Source: Lineus longissimus (taxonomy: Eukaryota > Nemertea > Pilidiophora > Heteronemertea > Lineidae). Taken from it: a stretch of DNA of 64,000 nucleotides. Each line of letters starts with the position of its first letter. Position 1 is the stretch's first letter. The translations under genes were made by a program, and so were the position numbers. Shown one piece after another: positions 34,840 to 47,800 of this stretch. The notes below the pieces were generated by a model. It ran no database searches. It saw only the letters and a program-made list of their open reading frames with translations, and had not been told where the DNA came from. The stretch covers positions 10,659,431 through 10,723,430 of the forward strand of contig NC_088322.1 in NCBI RefSeq assembly GCF_910592395.1, given 5' to 3'.

Positions 34840-37546
34840 TCAGACTGGTCCCAATCTGAACATGGCCAAGTGTCCACGATCATCTGCGTCAGTGAAGCCA
34901 ATCAGCATAATGTTATCCTTTATATCAAAACATATACCACTCCTTCCAGCCAGCTCTACTCCGTTTCCGTTTTGGTCACACAAAGGGATCCTTTTCAGAT
35001 CCCACCCTTCGCCGCCGTCAGAGGGCTCCAGTACCTCATAAACCCGGACCTCCTCCCACCACTCCCCTATCACGAACACCTCCCCGCAGGCCTTCACCCC
35101 GTGGATTGTGAAATCTTTGATATCGTGTTCCCCTGACCTCGTCTGGATGATCTCCCTGCCATTCACGGTGTAGCGGTGGATCTCGCTGTCAAAGGCGCAG
35201 TATATTTCCTTCTCACAACTGAGCCGTCCCGGACCGAGACAAAATCCCGCATCGGGGTTCATAACTGCGCCTGTTGGAACTGGGATCGAATTAGGGTGTT
35301 GTTCCACTACACGATCAACAGAACCATCCGAGGAACCCCCAGACAACGGCCTTTTCATTTCTGATCCTCGCGGGGCGTCTCGAGCAGGTGACGAGCGTGG
35401 CAGCCTCTTTTGATTTCCTTGGGACACAAGTGCTAACTTCTCACACACTGTTCCATGAGTTATAATAATCCGACCCACTATGTCAATACCAATGGACCAA
35501 GGATTGACTAAGTCGCCATCTATATCGTAGGACTTGCCGCAACCATCAGGCGTAACGATCTTAACGTACGGCTTTTCCTTCCGAAGGACTACCAGCTCTC
35601 CATTGCGAAATATCATATCCACGGCAAGTCCGACGCCTGCTTTGATAACGCGTTGACTGCACCCGTTCTTGCTGGAGTAAAAGAACAGTGCCCTCTTTGC
35701 AGTGGTGTCCGGCGTGCCGGTGCCAAGAGCCGCACAACTTCCTTCAGAAAGAATAACAACGCTGTAAAGAAAACAGGATGGCGAGATGGTGACGTTAAAA
35801 TCCTCCGCCTTCACGGCCCTTGAGAAAGGCTTTAAGAAACCCAGGCCGATTTCTTTCATATGTTTTGCACAGTCAACAAACCTGGGGAATACCTCTTTGA
35901 CTTTAATGCATCGTGCTTCGTCAGTGACATTACATGCCTTCTTCACCTGTTCGAGAGTGTTCTTCAGAACCTTTACCTTTTCCGGTGACGTGACGGAAGT
36001 TGACAGCAGCTGTCCGCAGAGCTGCATCGACGTCGCAAGCCGCCGTGTTGCCCCTTGATTTGCACAAACAACATCGGCCAACTCTTCGTTTCGTACATAT
36101 GTCTTCACCTCTTGGAGCAACTGATTCCTCTTTTCTTTTATGTTTTGGAGAAGCATTGCTGCCGTCTGCTCAATTTCTTGCTTCAGTGCCTCCGCCTTCA
36201 CGCGCCGAGTCTCCTGCATGGACTCGGCCTCCCGTTTCCTCGAACTCAACTTGGCTAAAACCTTGTCACCAGTTTTATGAGCTTCTAAGATTTCTTTGGA
36301 AATCGCAGCCACGGCGTCATGGAAGGTGCAACACCGGTGTCCATCATGAATCTTCAGGCAGCACTTCGTACAGAACAGGACTTCGCAATCTTGGCAAAAT
36401 GAATCCAACCTCCCATGTTCCACTTCCTCCACACACAACAGTTCTTTAGCCTCTGGGTCTAAAGCGCTGGTGGCAATCAGCTGAAGGTTGTGTCGCTTGG
36501 CCCGGTGATGGTCCGCGCAAGCCCGGCAAAGGAAGTTGTCACAATCCTCGCAAGAACTCACAGCCCAGGAATATGTGCCGTCTGCTGCACAGTGCGAACA
36601 CAAGTTACCTAATTTCGGTGGTTCTAATCTCAAGGCATGAAAATGTGCATCAAGTTCGTCGACTGATTTCGCGGCGCCAGTGTTCCGTGATGTTGCCGGG
36701 AAACTTGTCCAGTTGAAGCTTAACATATTTTTATTACTCAGATGGCCTCCCTGCTCGACTGACATGATGGATGCCTGAATCGGTTCATTCACCATCCATT
36801 CCTGTATCGTCTGCTCGACTTGTTCAATCATCTGCACCAGGGAATGCAGGTTCATCCCGGACAGGATTTCCTTAAGCGTGGTATACAACCCGATGGAAAT
36901 AACGCCATTGCTGTAAAAGGAAGAATAGTGGTCTGTGTTGATTTTCAGCTCTGATCCAACGTTTTGTTGTCGCCGGAGAGATTTGACCTCACCCATGCAC
37001 ACTGACTGAAGGTTCGTGATGGGACAGACTGACTTAACCGGAGAATTTCATCTGCGTGACGGATCGACTGGGAATCATCTATTGGCCCATGGTTACTGGC
37101 TGGTGGAGAAAAGACACCTCAAGGTTTATTACATTCAGTTATATGTACAAATATACTTCCATAAATATTAACTTACATCAGGGGAGGGCGACTGCCCACT
37201 ATTGTCAACGAGGGTTGATATTGCGGTGCAGAGCAGCATTAAAGCCATCTGGTTAGTTCATTAGCTTGATGAAATGACAAGATCTCTTGTCAAATGTTGT
37301 TACTTGGGGCAGGAACTGGACAGGCCCTGCCAGGAACAGGACATATCCTATGGACATGGCTCATACCTTGATAACGTGTTCCACAGAGCTGAGAAATCAT
37401 CGCCCGCCTTCTCAGCCTGGACCTCGGTTAGTTTCTGGCTAGCCAACAAGGCGTGTTTGATCACGCGGTAATTGTGACTTCCGATCTCATTGCGTAGGCG
37501 CAGCATTAGGTCTCCGTGGTGGTCTGCTGGCGTTTTAACGCGCGTT
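34840..37546 (-). CDS. death-effector-like domain + two B-boxes + coiled coil protein (TRIM-like, no RING)
   Basis: Two exons (minus): 37546-37367 and 36910-34840. The first ends TTATCAAG|GTATGA; the second starts after CTTCCTTTTACAG. The phase-2 junction is exact. From the in-frame ATG at 37506 the product is 736 aa; an upstream exon may add a few residues, since this exon starts at an acceptor in open frame.

Residues 1-80 fit a death-effector domain: LRLRNEIGSHNYRVIKHALL, DDFSALWNTL, then after the junction NGVISIGLYTTLKEIL and LVQMIEQVEQ. Two B-box zinc fingers follow at about 151-188 (CSHC, CEDC, CRAC, then HH and H) and 206-244 (CQDC, CTKC, H..H). A coiled coil covers about 248-340. The C-terminal 320 residues are beta-rich and propeller-like, with a Ser/Arg-rich loop. 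No RING and no membrane segment are seen. TRIM-family relatives act in ubiquitin signalling and antiviral defence; DEDs recruit caspases or FADD-like adaptors. Function here is inference. Confidence 0.85.
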
Positions 37547-39993
37547 CTGAAGTTGAAAATAATTAAAAGGCTTATACATGTGTGAAAGAATTAATTTAAT
37601 CCTCCGTCGTGATCCGCCTCAGTACGTAACCCCAGGAAGAGCTAGAGCTACATTTGCAGTTAAAGCAGCCGGCAAATTTGCTGAGCGAGCGGTGGGGGAG
37701 GATACTGAACTTCAAGCGGTATTGCCTCCGTAGCCTCCGCCCTTGACGCTCCTTGTCTGAAACTGCTGAGCAATGTCAATACTCCATATGCTCTAGTTTC
37801 TCACTCCTAATATCCAGCAAGATATTTACATAGTACACATTTCTAGGCCCGTAATGGGGGAAATTGTAGGCCTTCTATTCAAGCCACTATTGCCATTGAT
37901 GCTGCTGATCGTCAATCAATATAGAAACTTACTTCCGTCGTGGGCTGACCAAAATGAACACAGACACTGGCTTACTGCAGTGAACGTTAGGCGTGCGAAA
38001 CCCGAGTAGTTTACAATGGAACAGGACGTTGTTCCAAACGCGGCGGCCTGGAACAAGATCGCTACAGTCGCCACGTCGTCGAACAAGATTAGTTAACTCA
38101 ATACTTTGGGACGAGCGGGTACGACCAACTTTATCCTGCATTCGCCTACCTTTCGGGGAAGAGGGAGTGGTCTCGGTGACTGTCCATCTGTACTGTACTG
38201 CAGTGTCAGCGCCACGCCGTGATTTAGGACCCGGGCTTCAGGATTACTTGGTGGTAGCTGAGCTGAAATGGTAGTAAGAGATGGGATACGGTAAAAAAAG
38301 GTACAGGTAAAAAAGATACAGGTAAAAAGTGTCACAAAGTGACATAGGTTTGTATATGGATGTGTGTGTGTGCTTGGTTGTATGTTAGTTTGGTGTGGTT
38401 GTGATAGATGGAGGTGGAGTGCTGTGTGATGTGTGTTTGGTTTGTGTGATTGGTGTGTGTGGTGCTAGTGGGAGTATTTCCTGTTTTTGGAGGGAGAACT
38501 GTGAGAGAAGAGGAGTTTTAAATGTGCACTTGTGAATCATATTTCAAGTTAATAGAAGTGAATGTGGTTATACATGTATATGCTTTTAATATTTGACTGG
38601 TGGCTGGGTCCTCATCCTTGGCAAGACTTGCCCCAGTTGTCCGAAATAAAGAATTCATAGGGAGAGTCGATCTTGAATTGTGTACTCTGTTAGTCGAAGG
38701 CCATCGAGCTTGGTGACAAAAAGGTACTAGTAAAAAAGGTATCAGTAAAAAAGGTACAGGTAAAAAGGTACCAGTAAAAAAGTTAAACTTAACTGAAGGA
38801 CCTGGTTTTTTTGTCCTAAAACGTATATTATTACTAGTACACACATGGATGTGATATGTATATACATTTGGCCAAAATGCTATAAAGGTGTGATATTACT
38901 AAGTGACGCAAGGCACTAAATAAGGTAGGGAAGACATTAAGTAAGATAGAGCCCCCTTTCCTACTTTTCAAACTTACCTTTCGTTAGGATCACCTCAATT
39001 TGAACCAGACCTGTGGGTGTCTGTCCAGCTAAACCGTTAAAACCAGGAAGCTTGATCTGTTGGAAATTCCGGGAAACCAGGGCATCTACGATATGCTTAC
39101 TAACATATGAATACAATGAACTAGGTCATAAACCTACCAAGTCATAAAGTGGGCCATAAAATCACTGTCCGTATTATATGTGCGATACATGTCAGTGATT
39201 CATCTCATTGTTTGCATGCATGGGAACACTGAATGACAGAATTGACACGTGCCCCAACCCCCCCCCCCCCCCCACCACCCTATGGTTGGTATGTAATACA
39301 TGATGTGATTACAATGAACACGGCCTATATCTTTTTTAAAACCTTGGTAACAATTCCCATTCGTCACAATCGGTCTTTTGAGGACAAAGTCACAACCAGA
39401 AGGCCGTGAACGTCGTTGCGACCAATTATGCCGGTGTAGCAGTCGAAAGTGTCCCCCTGGAATGAAGCGTCCGGCCCTTTTGTATTCTGATTATGCTATA
39501 TGGTACATGGGTCTATCTCAGAGATTAGAAGCACATGATGGTATCCTACGTTCCCGGACATTCGCTCACAGGGCATCTCAAACGTTCACACCGGTCTATT
39601 ATCCAGGCTACAGATGGTGACCGTATGTCATGTACCGTACCTCGGCTTTTTCCGTCCCCAGGTACGCTACTAGAGAGCTGCAGCGCTCGATTGTACGCAT
39701 TTAGTATTACAAGACCACTCATTTATGAAGACATAAGTAATTTCCATCATTTATTCATCTTTGTGAAAAGTTCATGCCTATATGTAAACAAAAGAGAAGT
39801 TGAAATCAGCCATGAAAGAAATTCTGCATGTAAAAATTTACAGAGGAATTTTGGGTGTTACATAGTCTCAGACATTCGGATGGAAAGACAGATCCGTGAA
39901 TCCATCTATGGTCCAGAATTGTAAGTTTCAGAGTCTATCTATCTTACGATAAACCTCTCCTTCCTAATTATCAGCGACTTGTTTGAACATGTA
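37547..39993. other. intergenic, simple repeats only
   Basis: No coding exon is supported between the DED exon and the PAN exon. The short open frames show no motifs. It contains GTACAGGTAAAAAA-type repeats, a TG-rich tract (38355-38465) and a poly-C run (about 39258-39276). A non-coding or very short first exon of the B-box gene may lie on its left side. Confidence 0.45.
38288..38790. repeat. paired blocks of GTACAGGTAAAAAA repeats
   Basis: GGTACAGGTAAAAAAGATACAGG at about 38300 and a second block at 38720-38785 (GGTACTAGTAAAAAAGG, GGTATCAGTAAAAAAGG, GGTACCAGTAAAAAAG) stand in direct orientation about 430 bp apart, bracketing a TG-rich stretch. Confidence 0.7.
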
Positions 39994-42900
39994 TCAGTTA
40001 GTTTCCATCACGTAAGCCATTTCACTCCCAGACGTGAGCAAAGTTTCATTCTGGTAGATGCCCATGATGCACGACTCAGAGTTGAAGTTAACGGCCCGAC
40101 AATGTCGGCGAAGAGCACATTGTGAGATGCATTCGATTACTTCGTACATGGTGGTGTTGGCCACGATGTCTTCGGGCGGTATCGGGGAGGCGTTCTCGTA
40201 AAGGGTAAAGGTGGCGTCACCATCTATGAAAGTAGGAAAAAGTGGTGGAAATCTAAATTGAATAACAATGGCAGCACATCTATAGGACTGTTAACAAGAT
40301 TGCATCAAAACATTCTAAAGAAAAGATTACACTGACTAGGGCAGTTTCCTGCTGCGGTTGCCGCGGTGGTTGTCTCCAAGGCGGCTTGCAGTCTTTGTAT
40401 TTGTGACGAACTCTATATTAATGCGTTCCACCCATCAGCCACTCTCTTCCAGCGTTTAATGTATGTCGGTAGCAATGCATGATTGTGCCGCCGAAAAATG
40501 TATAAACACGCCAATCAACAGTAAATTTTCGACACTTTGCGGCAGATCAATAAAGAAGCTCTTTAAAACCAGGAATTGTCTAGTTTTTATTTGATATGTA
40601 AAACGTTCACTAAGTCCTGAATACTTACCCAAACAGTGTGGTGAGTAATGCCTTTTCTTCACAATGTTAGTTTCTGTCATTGCAATGTCGTACAGACGTA
40701 GACAGGCAAGCCGCGTCCCGGCGTTTGTTGAGGTGCCGATCTTTACATCGGGGAAGGAGCGATGTTTTGTGCCTGTGGACGGGAAAACAAATTGAAAACT
40801 CACATAGTCCAGTTTTCACGCCGAATTGAAGATTTACAGTGCGCTTGTTAATGGTGGGATGCTAAGGTTCTTCGAAGCTTTTTTGGCTAATCCTGAACCT
40901 AATGTTCTTCCCCCTTTTAATGTAGCCGCGGTAAATCTTGACAAACCGTGGTGGTCAAGATGTTTTCGGCCTTGATCAGGCAGAAAAATTGACATTTGCT
41001 CCCTGACCGCACCCTTGTCCCTTCTGTAACCATTCTCACGTGTTCCCATTTCAGCCTCAGTTTTTGGAATGTGTTGATTTACCCTGTTGACACATCTCGT
41101 TCTATCAACTTCTACAAAACGTTAAAAATACTTCCACTCTTGAAACAATCACAAAACCCATGTACCGGATTCGGAACACAGGTATACCCGTTGTACGTTG
41201 GGCAGACACAGCAAGAGTTTTTGAGGTGTATACTTTGTGACGTTTTTGAATTCCTTACTTGAACTGACGGCGACTTGGTTCACAGCTTGGCATTGATCGT
41301 CTACGCAAGCTAGTGCGATCCCATTCAGGTGGTCATAGGACACGGCCAGAAAATACCACTTGCGCACGTGGAGCTTTAGGTCCCAAAAATCCTCTTGTAC
41401 CAAGAACTGGCCGCTTTCTTTTTCGTAGAGAACCATACGGGGCTGAAAAAGATTACCAGGCTCATGTGAAAATTGTTTGACCCGAGGCTCAAAATGTGGA
41501 CATTAACAAATTCGCTGATGCAGGCTATCCAAGAACACAACCCCTGGCCCAAGCAAAAAAAACATGAAGAGAGCAATAACAGCGATGGGTCGGAAAGCCA
41601 CATGCTTGTTAGAAACTCTAACACCAAGATGAAACAAAAAGATTCTGGAGAAACTCAAAACAGAGCCAAACAGAGCAAAAGCCGCGTCACACACGTACCA
41701 CCATTGACTTAATCACGAGGTGATCCTTGACATACGTAACACTCCGCCAGTCGAAAAAGTAGAAAATCCTAGTATTCTCCAGCCAGACATGCATCATGAC
41801 AGTGAAGCTCCCGCTTACATCCACAGACTTGTTCCCTTCCCTCTGCTTGATGTAGTAGAATAGATCTTTCGAGAATTCCAAGGACGAGTTGGAATCGCCA
41901 TCGGGCCCCTCGGCAAATGTCATGACGTCATCTGTCACGTGGTTTCCGCTGCCGGATATATCGCGACCCCTGGTGGCGGAGTTCAGAGGCCATACTCCGA
42001 TAGGTTTAGCTTCATCTGAAAATAGAAGCAAGGGTAAGGGTGATACAGCATTCAATTTTAGAAGTTTAGACGTGCATGAATAGACACTCTTTCCTGCGTA
42101 GACATTCATAACTTCCACATCTGTGTAGCAGTTTTGCGTGACCCCGCCCCCCAAACACGTAAACATGTCCTGTTTAGTATGGTGATGAATTAAAGGAGTC
42201 GTTCTTTAGACACCGAACGCCGTCACTACATCAGCCAATAAGAACGCATGATTAGAATCATCCACATGTATTGTAGGACATATTTTTCTACCATCCCGCA
42301 TTATCGCCTGCATATTTCTGTTACACCCTGTACAGTATGCAATCTGCAACAAAGCACCCGGGTTGCATTGTCAGAACCGAACATGCACTGAACATACTTA
42401 GAAATGACGTGGCTTCGGTGACTTGGGTCTTCTGTCCTGAGATAAACAAGATGACCATCCATATTTCGACAATAAACGGAATCATTTTTGGGTACTTTTC
42501 CTGTCAAGCAATGCAGATTTCCTCTGGGACGTTCCTGTTAATTCCTATATTACGCTGGAGTTTGTCATATATGGCAATGTAAGTGTCCTCTGGGGGCGCT
42601 CCAGTTTGGTCCCATTCCTATGATGGATAGTCGTGTGAGAGAACAGAATTTCTCCAGGGCGTTACGATTAAGTCCTATATTACACTTGATGAGGTCCTGT
42701 GTGGCAGTGCAGTTTTCTCTGAAGCGCTCCGCTTTATAGTCCTGCTTTATACTTAATGAAGATTTTCCTATGAAACTAGATATAGTACAGAGCCAAGGAT
42801 GCCCAACGGATGATGGGCGAGTGACTCTAGTTTCGATGCTGAATGCCTGTTGTGTTCCGTGGGAGTCGTCATATCAATGCTACAACAAAGATCCTACAAA

Positions 42901-44805
42901 AGGACACTAATTGGTCCTTAAACATGTTATGTAGCCTTAAACAACCAAAAAGCTTTCCTATATTCAAATAGTAGCATAGACAAATGTACTTCTCGCCGAC
43001 TCAGTGGGAACATCAAATAGAAAATTACAATGCATTGATTGATCGATCAGCAAAACCATATTCAAAGTGCTAAAAGGCAATTAGCTTGAGTTAGGACCGT
43101 GGAAAAAAATGTTCCTCGTTTACGAGGTCCAGCACAACATTGTCCCCCTAATGTTAATGTCGTGTTGGCATCCTTGCGGGACAGGGCTAACGTGAGAGGC
43201 ACTTCCAACTGAGCACCAATAGGGATTTGGGGAGAGCCATCCTCTGATGGTCCCGAATAAGAGACAAAGTGGCGGGGCTAAGCTGTTGGCTCCCGAGTTT
43301 AAGATGGTGCAAAATCGACAGCACACAGAAGTTCGTATCACGAAAATGTATCTCCTCAATAAGGAATGTTAACATAGTTCTTTGTAAGATTGTTGATGAC
43401 CGTCAATCGAACCAAATAGCTAAAACGACGCGCAAACAGGGAGAGGCATCAGAAGTTCTCCACCTTGCTTGTCCTCCATGTGGATCTATGGGGGTCCAAA
43501 ATTGGGGTCCCTTTAGGTCACGTGATAATATCAATTAACGAGCATGTCGCATCATGCAGCTGGAAATCTCTATATTACATTACTGACATGTTCAGTACCT
43601 ATCGCGATCCTGCACCACTTGGTAGATGCACATGTAGAACTAAGATTAAGCATATCCCTAACAACTCCACTGTGCCCAGCGTCATTAAAGACTGAGAAAA
43701 TCCAGATCGATCAAGATCGGTTTGGTACCGTGTAAACGGCCCTATTATCAACCATTTTGCAAATTAATAAGTAATATGATAAAAAAGAGAGTGGAATTGA
43801 CTTTTATTGCGTAAGCTTTATACATCTGGTGAATGTGAAAGAAATACCTAGTGCAGAAACGAGAACTACCCTCGCATGTGTTCGCATCGACCAGCACGCC
43901 TCATTCTTCATTAATACGTTGCTTGGATCGGTCGAGGCGCGTGTGACGCCGATAGAATACGATCTGACAGCAAACCGGACGAAGTCTAGCTGATACAGCG
44001 GCACGGAATACCGAGAATTGAAAACGGAGAACTCTTGGAACATTCACGAAGAGTTATACATCTGGTGAATGTGAAAGAAATACCTAGTGCAGAAACGAGA
44101 ACTACCCTCGCATGTGTTCGCAACGACCAGCACGCCTCATTCTTCATTAATACGTTGCTTGGATCGGTCGAGGCGCGTGTGACGCCGATAGAATACGATC
44201 TGACAGCAAACCGGACGAAGTCTAGCTGATACAGCGGCACGGAATACCGAGAATTGAAAACGGAGAACTCTTGGAACATTCACGAAGAGAGGCTATCCTA
44301 CACAATGAAGGTGGGTCATTGTTTATTTCATATTATTCTGCCGCGAAAAAGGCCCATCGACCATGAAGGTCCCGATGTCACTTGGTCTTTCGTTCATACT
44401 ATTGTCCGGGCCTATCATTAGACTGTAACATATACGTTTGCCAGCCGCAATAATGCCTTATTTTGGCAAGTGGGGAGGGGGCCATTGCCGGAAAATGGCA
44501 ATGCGGCTCTGAACGATAGGTCTTCAAGGTCGAAGACGCCATACTTAGCCGTAAAGTCGCCATACTTAACCATCTTTGCCGCTGGCGACCTGCTGTTCAG
44601 GGCGATAGTTGATAGACATGGCACATGTTGGAGGTTGGCGGTCTGAGCAAAAATAAACCAGGCTAAATAAAGCCGTTACGAACCAAAAGAACGTGGTATG
44701 CAACCACGCGGTCTTTCGTTTGTTACTGGTTTGGCGTGGCTCTAAAAGGCTTCCTCCTACTGTGTGATGGTACTCCTCGAGTTCCTCGAGTCGGGCCCTC
44801 AAGCC
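39994..44805 (-). CDS. LamG/concanavalin-like and PAN (apple) domain protein
   Basis: Exons (minus): 44805?-44571, 42015-41699, 41442-41259, 40772-40629, 40223-39994 (stop). Every junction is GT-AG and the phases agree, including the 2.6-kb intron from 44571 to 42015 (phase 1). The 44571 exon encodes a charged segment (ARLEELEEYHHTVGG), then one hydrophobic stretch (TTFFWFVTALFSLVYF) and a short stalk. This suggests a type II membrane protein or signal anchor. No ATG lies upstream in this exon, so a further exon is needed.

The next three exons form a laminin-G-like sandwich of about 200 residues: IGVWPLNSATRGRDISGSGN, GSFTVMMHVW, RKWYFLAVSYDHLNG, RLACLRLYDIAMT. The last exon is a PAN/apple module with its cysteine pattern (ECISQCALRRHC, SESC). 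Such proteins are extracellular binding or adhesion molecules; the ligand is unknown. The first exon is the weakest part of the model. Confidence 0.75.
43818..44289. repeat. 236-bp perfect-period tandem duplication
   Basis: TTATACATCTGGTGAATGTG starts copies at 43818 and 44054. I see one mismatch over the whole 236-bp unit (CGCATCGACC against CGCAACGACC). In the minus strand both copies are open for about 75 codons (MFQEFSVFNSRYSVPL at the start). It lies inside the 2.6-kb intron of the LamG-PAN gene. I recognise no domain. It is a very recent duplication or an assembly artefact. Confidence 0.95.
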
Positions 44806-44809
44806 TTTT

Positions 44810-47800
44810 GATGGTTGAGCCCGAGACCCAAATAAGGTAAAAAATTACGTCACGAAAAAGGTGTACCGGATATACCAAAGCCCAGAAGACTATTCAAAAT
44901 GTTAAATTTAAATTCAATACCTCTACTTCAATACTGAATTATTCCATACCAAAGCCTGTCTTATTCGAGTAATATTGAATGTTGAGATTATATGAGCCTT
45001 CTGGACTTTCGCACTTATCCTGTACCGATCCATGGGGTGGCGCTGGGGTCTCCAATCAGGGTGTTTCGAATCGGTGGCTACATTCGCACTGATCCGCTCG
45101 GGTCCAACTCCAGATCACATCCGAACGCGGCCTGGTTGTCCAAGTTTTATAGTCTTAACATGTCTCAATTACTGTGATATTTCTTGTGGGTGGAGAGTCA
45201 GCATCTATACGTAGATTGCGTTAATCCCTCGGGGGCATTTATTGCACACTGGAAACTAATTTCCCTTGGTATTGCGGGTGTCACTGGCATTTGTTTCACA
45301 TCTGATGAGGCGTTGTACGAGATGCCCAGATATTAATACACGATAAATGCTTTGCGGACATGATCAGACTTTACTCAAAGGAAACTTGCCCTGTTGCATT
45401 TTGCCGGGACACTGCATGGCGGCGAGCAGTCAGAGGTCAGAAAAGGTACACGAACGTTGTACCAGCATTCAAATACTGCTAATGCAGGTATAGGCCAGAT
45501 GAATACTGCTGCTTAAAGGTTGACGAAACTACATGTATGTATGTACTACACTGGTATAAAAGTTACTAAAGGCAACCAACGCTTGGTAACAATGCCGATA
45601 TATGATAATAAGCCGAGTGCTCCTGTAAATAACGGCCTCGCTTCATGCAACTGAATTTATCGTTATTGTTGTTTAATTACTTTTTGGTTCGCCAGCAATT
45701 TAAATTTAAATTTAATTTTTACCTATATGAGTAAGCAGCAATAGGAGTTTTAACAATTCAAATCATATAATTGGAGTGATATTTTGGGAGGTATTCAAAA
45801 ACGAAATGTATATAGGCCTACATATACTTATATAATATTTTTTGTGTCAACTAGCTAGCTTTTGAGGAATACACAATTCTAATCACGTAACGTTGCGCCA
45901 TGTCGAGAGAAGATTGTGCGTTACATCGTCACTTTTTACTGGGAATTAACGTGATGACGTAAATGGCCATATAACGCAGAAGTGGCCATACTATACGCGA
46001 ACGTTAGAGGAAAACGTGGGAATTTCAGACACCAGTGGGTGGGGAATAATGCGTCAGCCACAAACTAAGTTAACATTGCAACTGGGAATAAACTCGTCGG
46101 AGATAAACAAATACGAACGCATTTGGCATATTATAACGCACTTTAATCGGATAAATTTAGATTTTACAGATTACTTCACGCAAAGTTTCAATTTCTGAAT
46201 TATTAATGGCGGTTGCAGAAGCCTGCTGATGTTTGGAGTTAATTTCTGCCCAGGGTTAGCAAATTACGGTGTGCACTGCTGGAAGGTATAAAAGTGAGAT
46301 ATTCAGTGTGCATGCGGTAATATTTGAGTGGAATACTTACTAGTTAAAGTGCCAATGCTTTCAGAAACGAAATTGCACTCCCCGATTTAGTATGAAAGGT
46401 TACTCTAAGTTATGCATATTTTAGAGAAAAGTGCACTTATTCGATTGGCTATGCCAAGGCCTTCGTGATAAAACGAACTAAATGTGTGTGAAGGATTGAT
46501 TTCTTTGGACCTCAAAGAACATTTTAACCGAAATACTGTAGGCCTAACTCTTTAAGGCATGCATTTTGTGATAAAGTTAAGCAACAACCGGCCAAGACGT
46601 ATAGCTTCTAATGCGAAAACCATAAGAGTCACAGCAGAAAAGAAGTTGCGTTTTCTCAAAAAGACCAGAGTCTTTCACATAAATTTATTTGAAAGATTCT
46701 GGTTCAGCTGATCGAAGAATTTGTTCAAGTTCCAGTTGCGCGTGACCCGAGAGAGCTCAGCCCCAATGCTAGTCTTTCGAAACGGGCAGTGGCTTTGGTG
46801 TGGGAACTATACGTTCCCTAGTTGCCTAACTCTTTATTTGAAAGACGCTGAAAAGACCAAGGGTGGAGAAGTGATTATGCATCTGAACTCTTCATAAGTA
46901 CAAATGTACCTACACTGCGAACTGTGTCGGCGTCAAAAGCATTCGTTTCAACCAACATCATGACAGTCAGTTCATCCAGCTCCGGAATAAACAATTAGTT
47001 TGACATTGGGCGCGGGAAGTGTTGCGTAAACAATCACCAAGGAAAAACTGGAACGATGAATAATGATACTACCTTTAAAAAATGAGCGTTGCAATGTTAT
47101 TTAATTTCCCAACAGATGCAATTGCATGAATTAAATATAGGGCTTTATATGAATCGTGACGCATGTGGTCATGGTGTTGGATATAGGGCCAGGGATAACA
47201 CTAATCTGTTGGGAACAAAAGCTAATTTCATTATTACAGTAGCCTGGTAAAACCACGCGTCTCCCTGCGAGATCTTGTGATATTTGGGTAGTCGATCGCT
47301 CCGGTCAACGTAGCAACAATCCAACCTTGCGTCAGGCATTGGAGGAGGCGCGATGACTTGGGACGAGGCTGATAATTACAGGTTAAAAATTATCGTTTAT
47401 TCGGAAATGGAATGCCACTTCAATCCACGCCAAAATTGCAAATCATAAATATTTAAACGTTACCCATTAAAAGTTGGAAAACGATATATTGTTTGTTGAG
47501 TTCTACCAATATAATATACGTCTCTTGGCGACCGCCAGATAAAAAAACCCATTCGTCTCTTCCCGCCTGCTCCGCTTTTGCCCATCGCCCGGAAATTTAT
47601 AATTTTTTTAATTTCACATAATAACACCACAAGGATGCAGCTTTTCAAACATATTGTCGCAGCCTGTATCAGCTGCCAAGTTGTGACGTCACCGTGCATG
47701 ATACACTGCGATTGCGTAGTGTAATCTGACTGAAAATGGCCCCAGCCACAAATTCATACTCACTTTGGTGATAAATTACCAAAGATTGACAAATCCGACA

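Noticed and set aside
36913-37002. N-terminal 30 residues of the unspliced B-box frame
   Set aside because: That frame opens with a GTG and is cut by a strong acceptor (CTTCCTTTTACAG). The spliced form joins in exact phase to an exon that completes a recognisable domain.
43120-43375. Minus-strand frames of 62-79 codons
   Set aside because: No motif, start context or splice partner; they lie in a large intron of the LamG-PAN gene.
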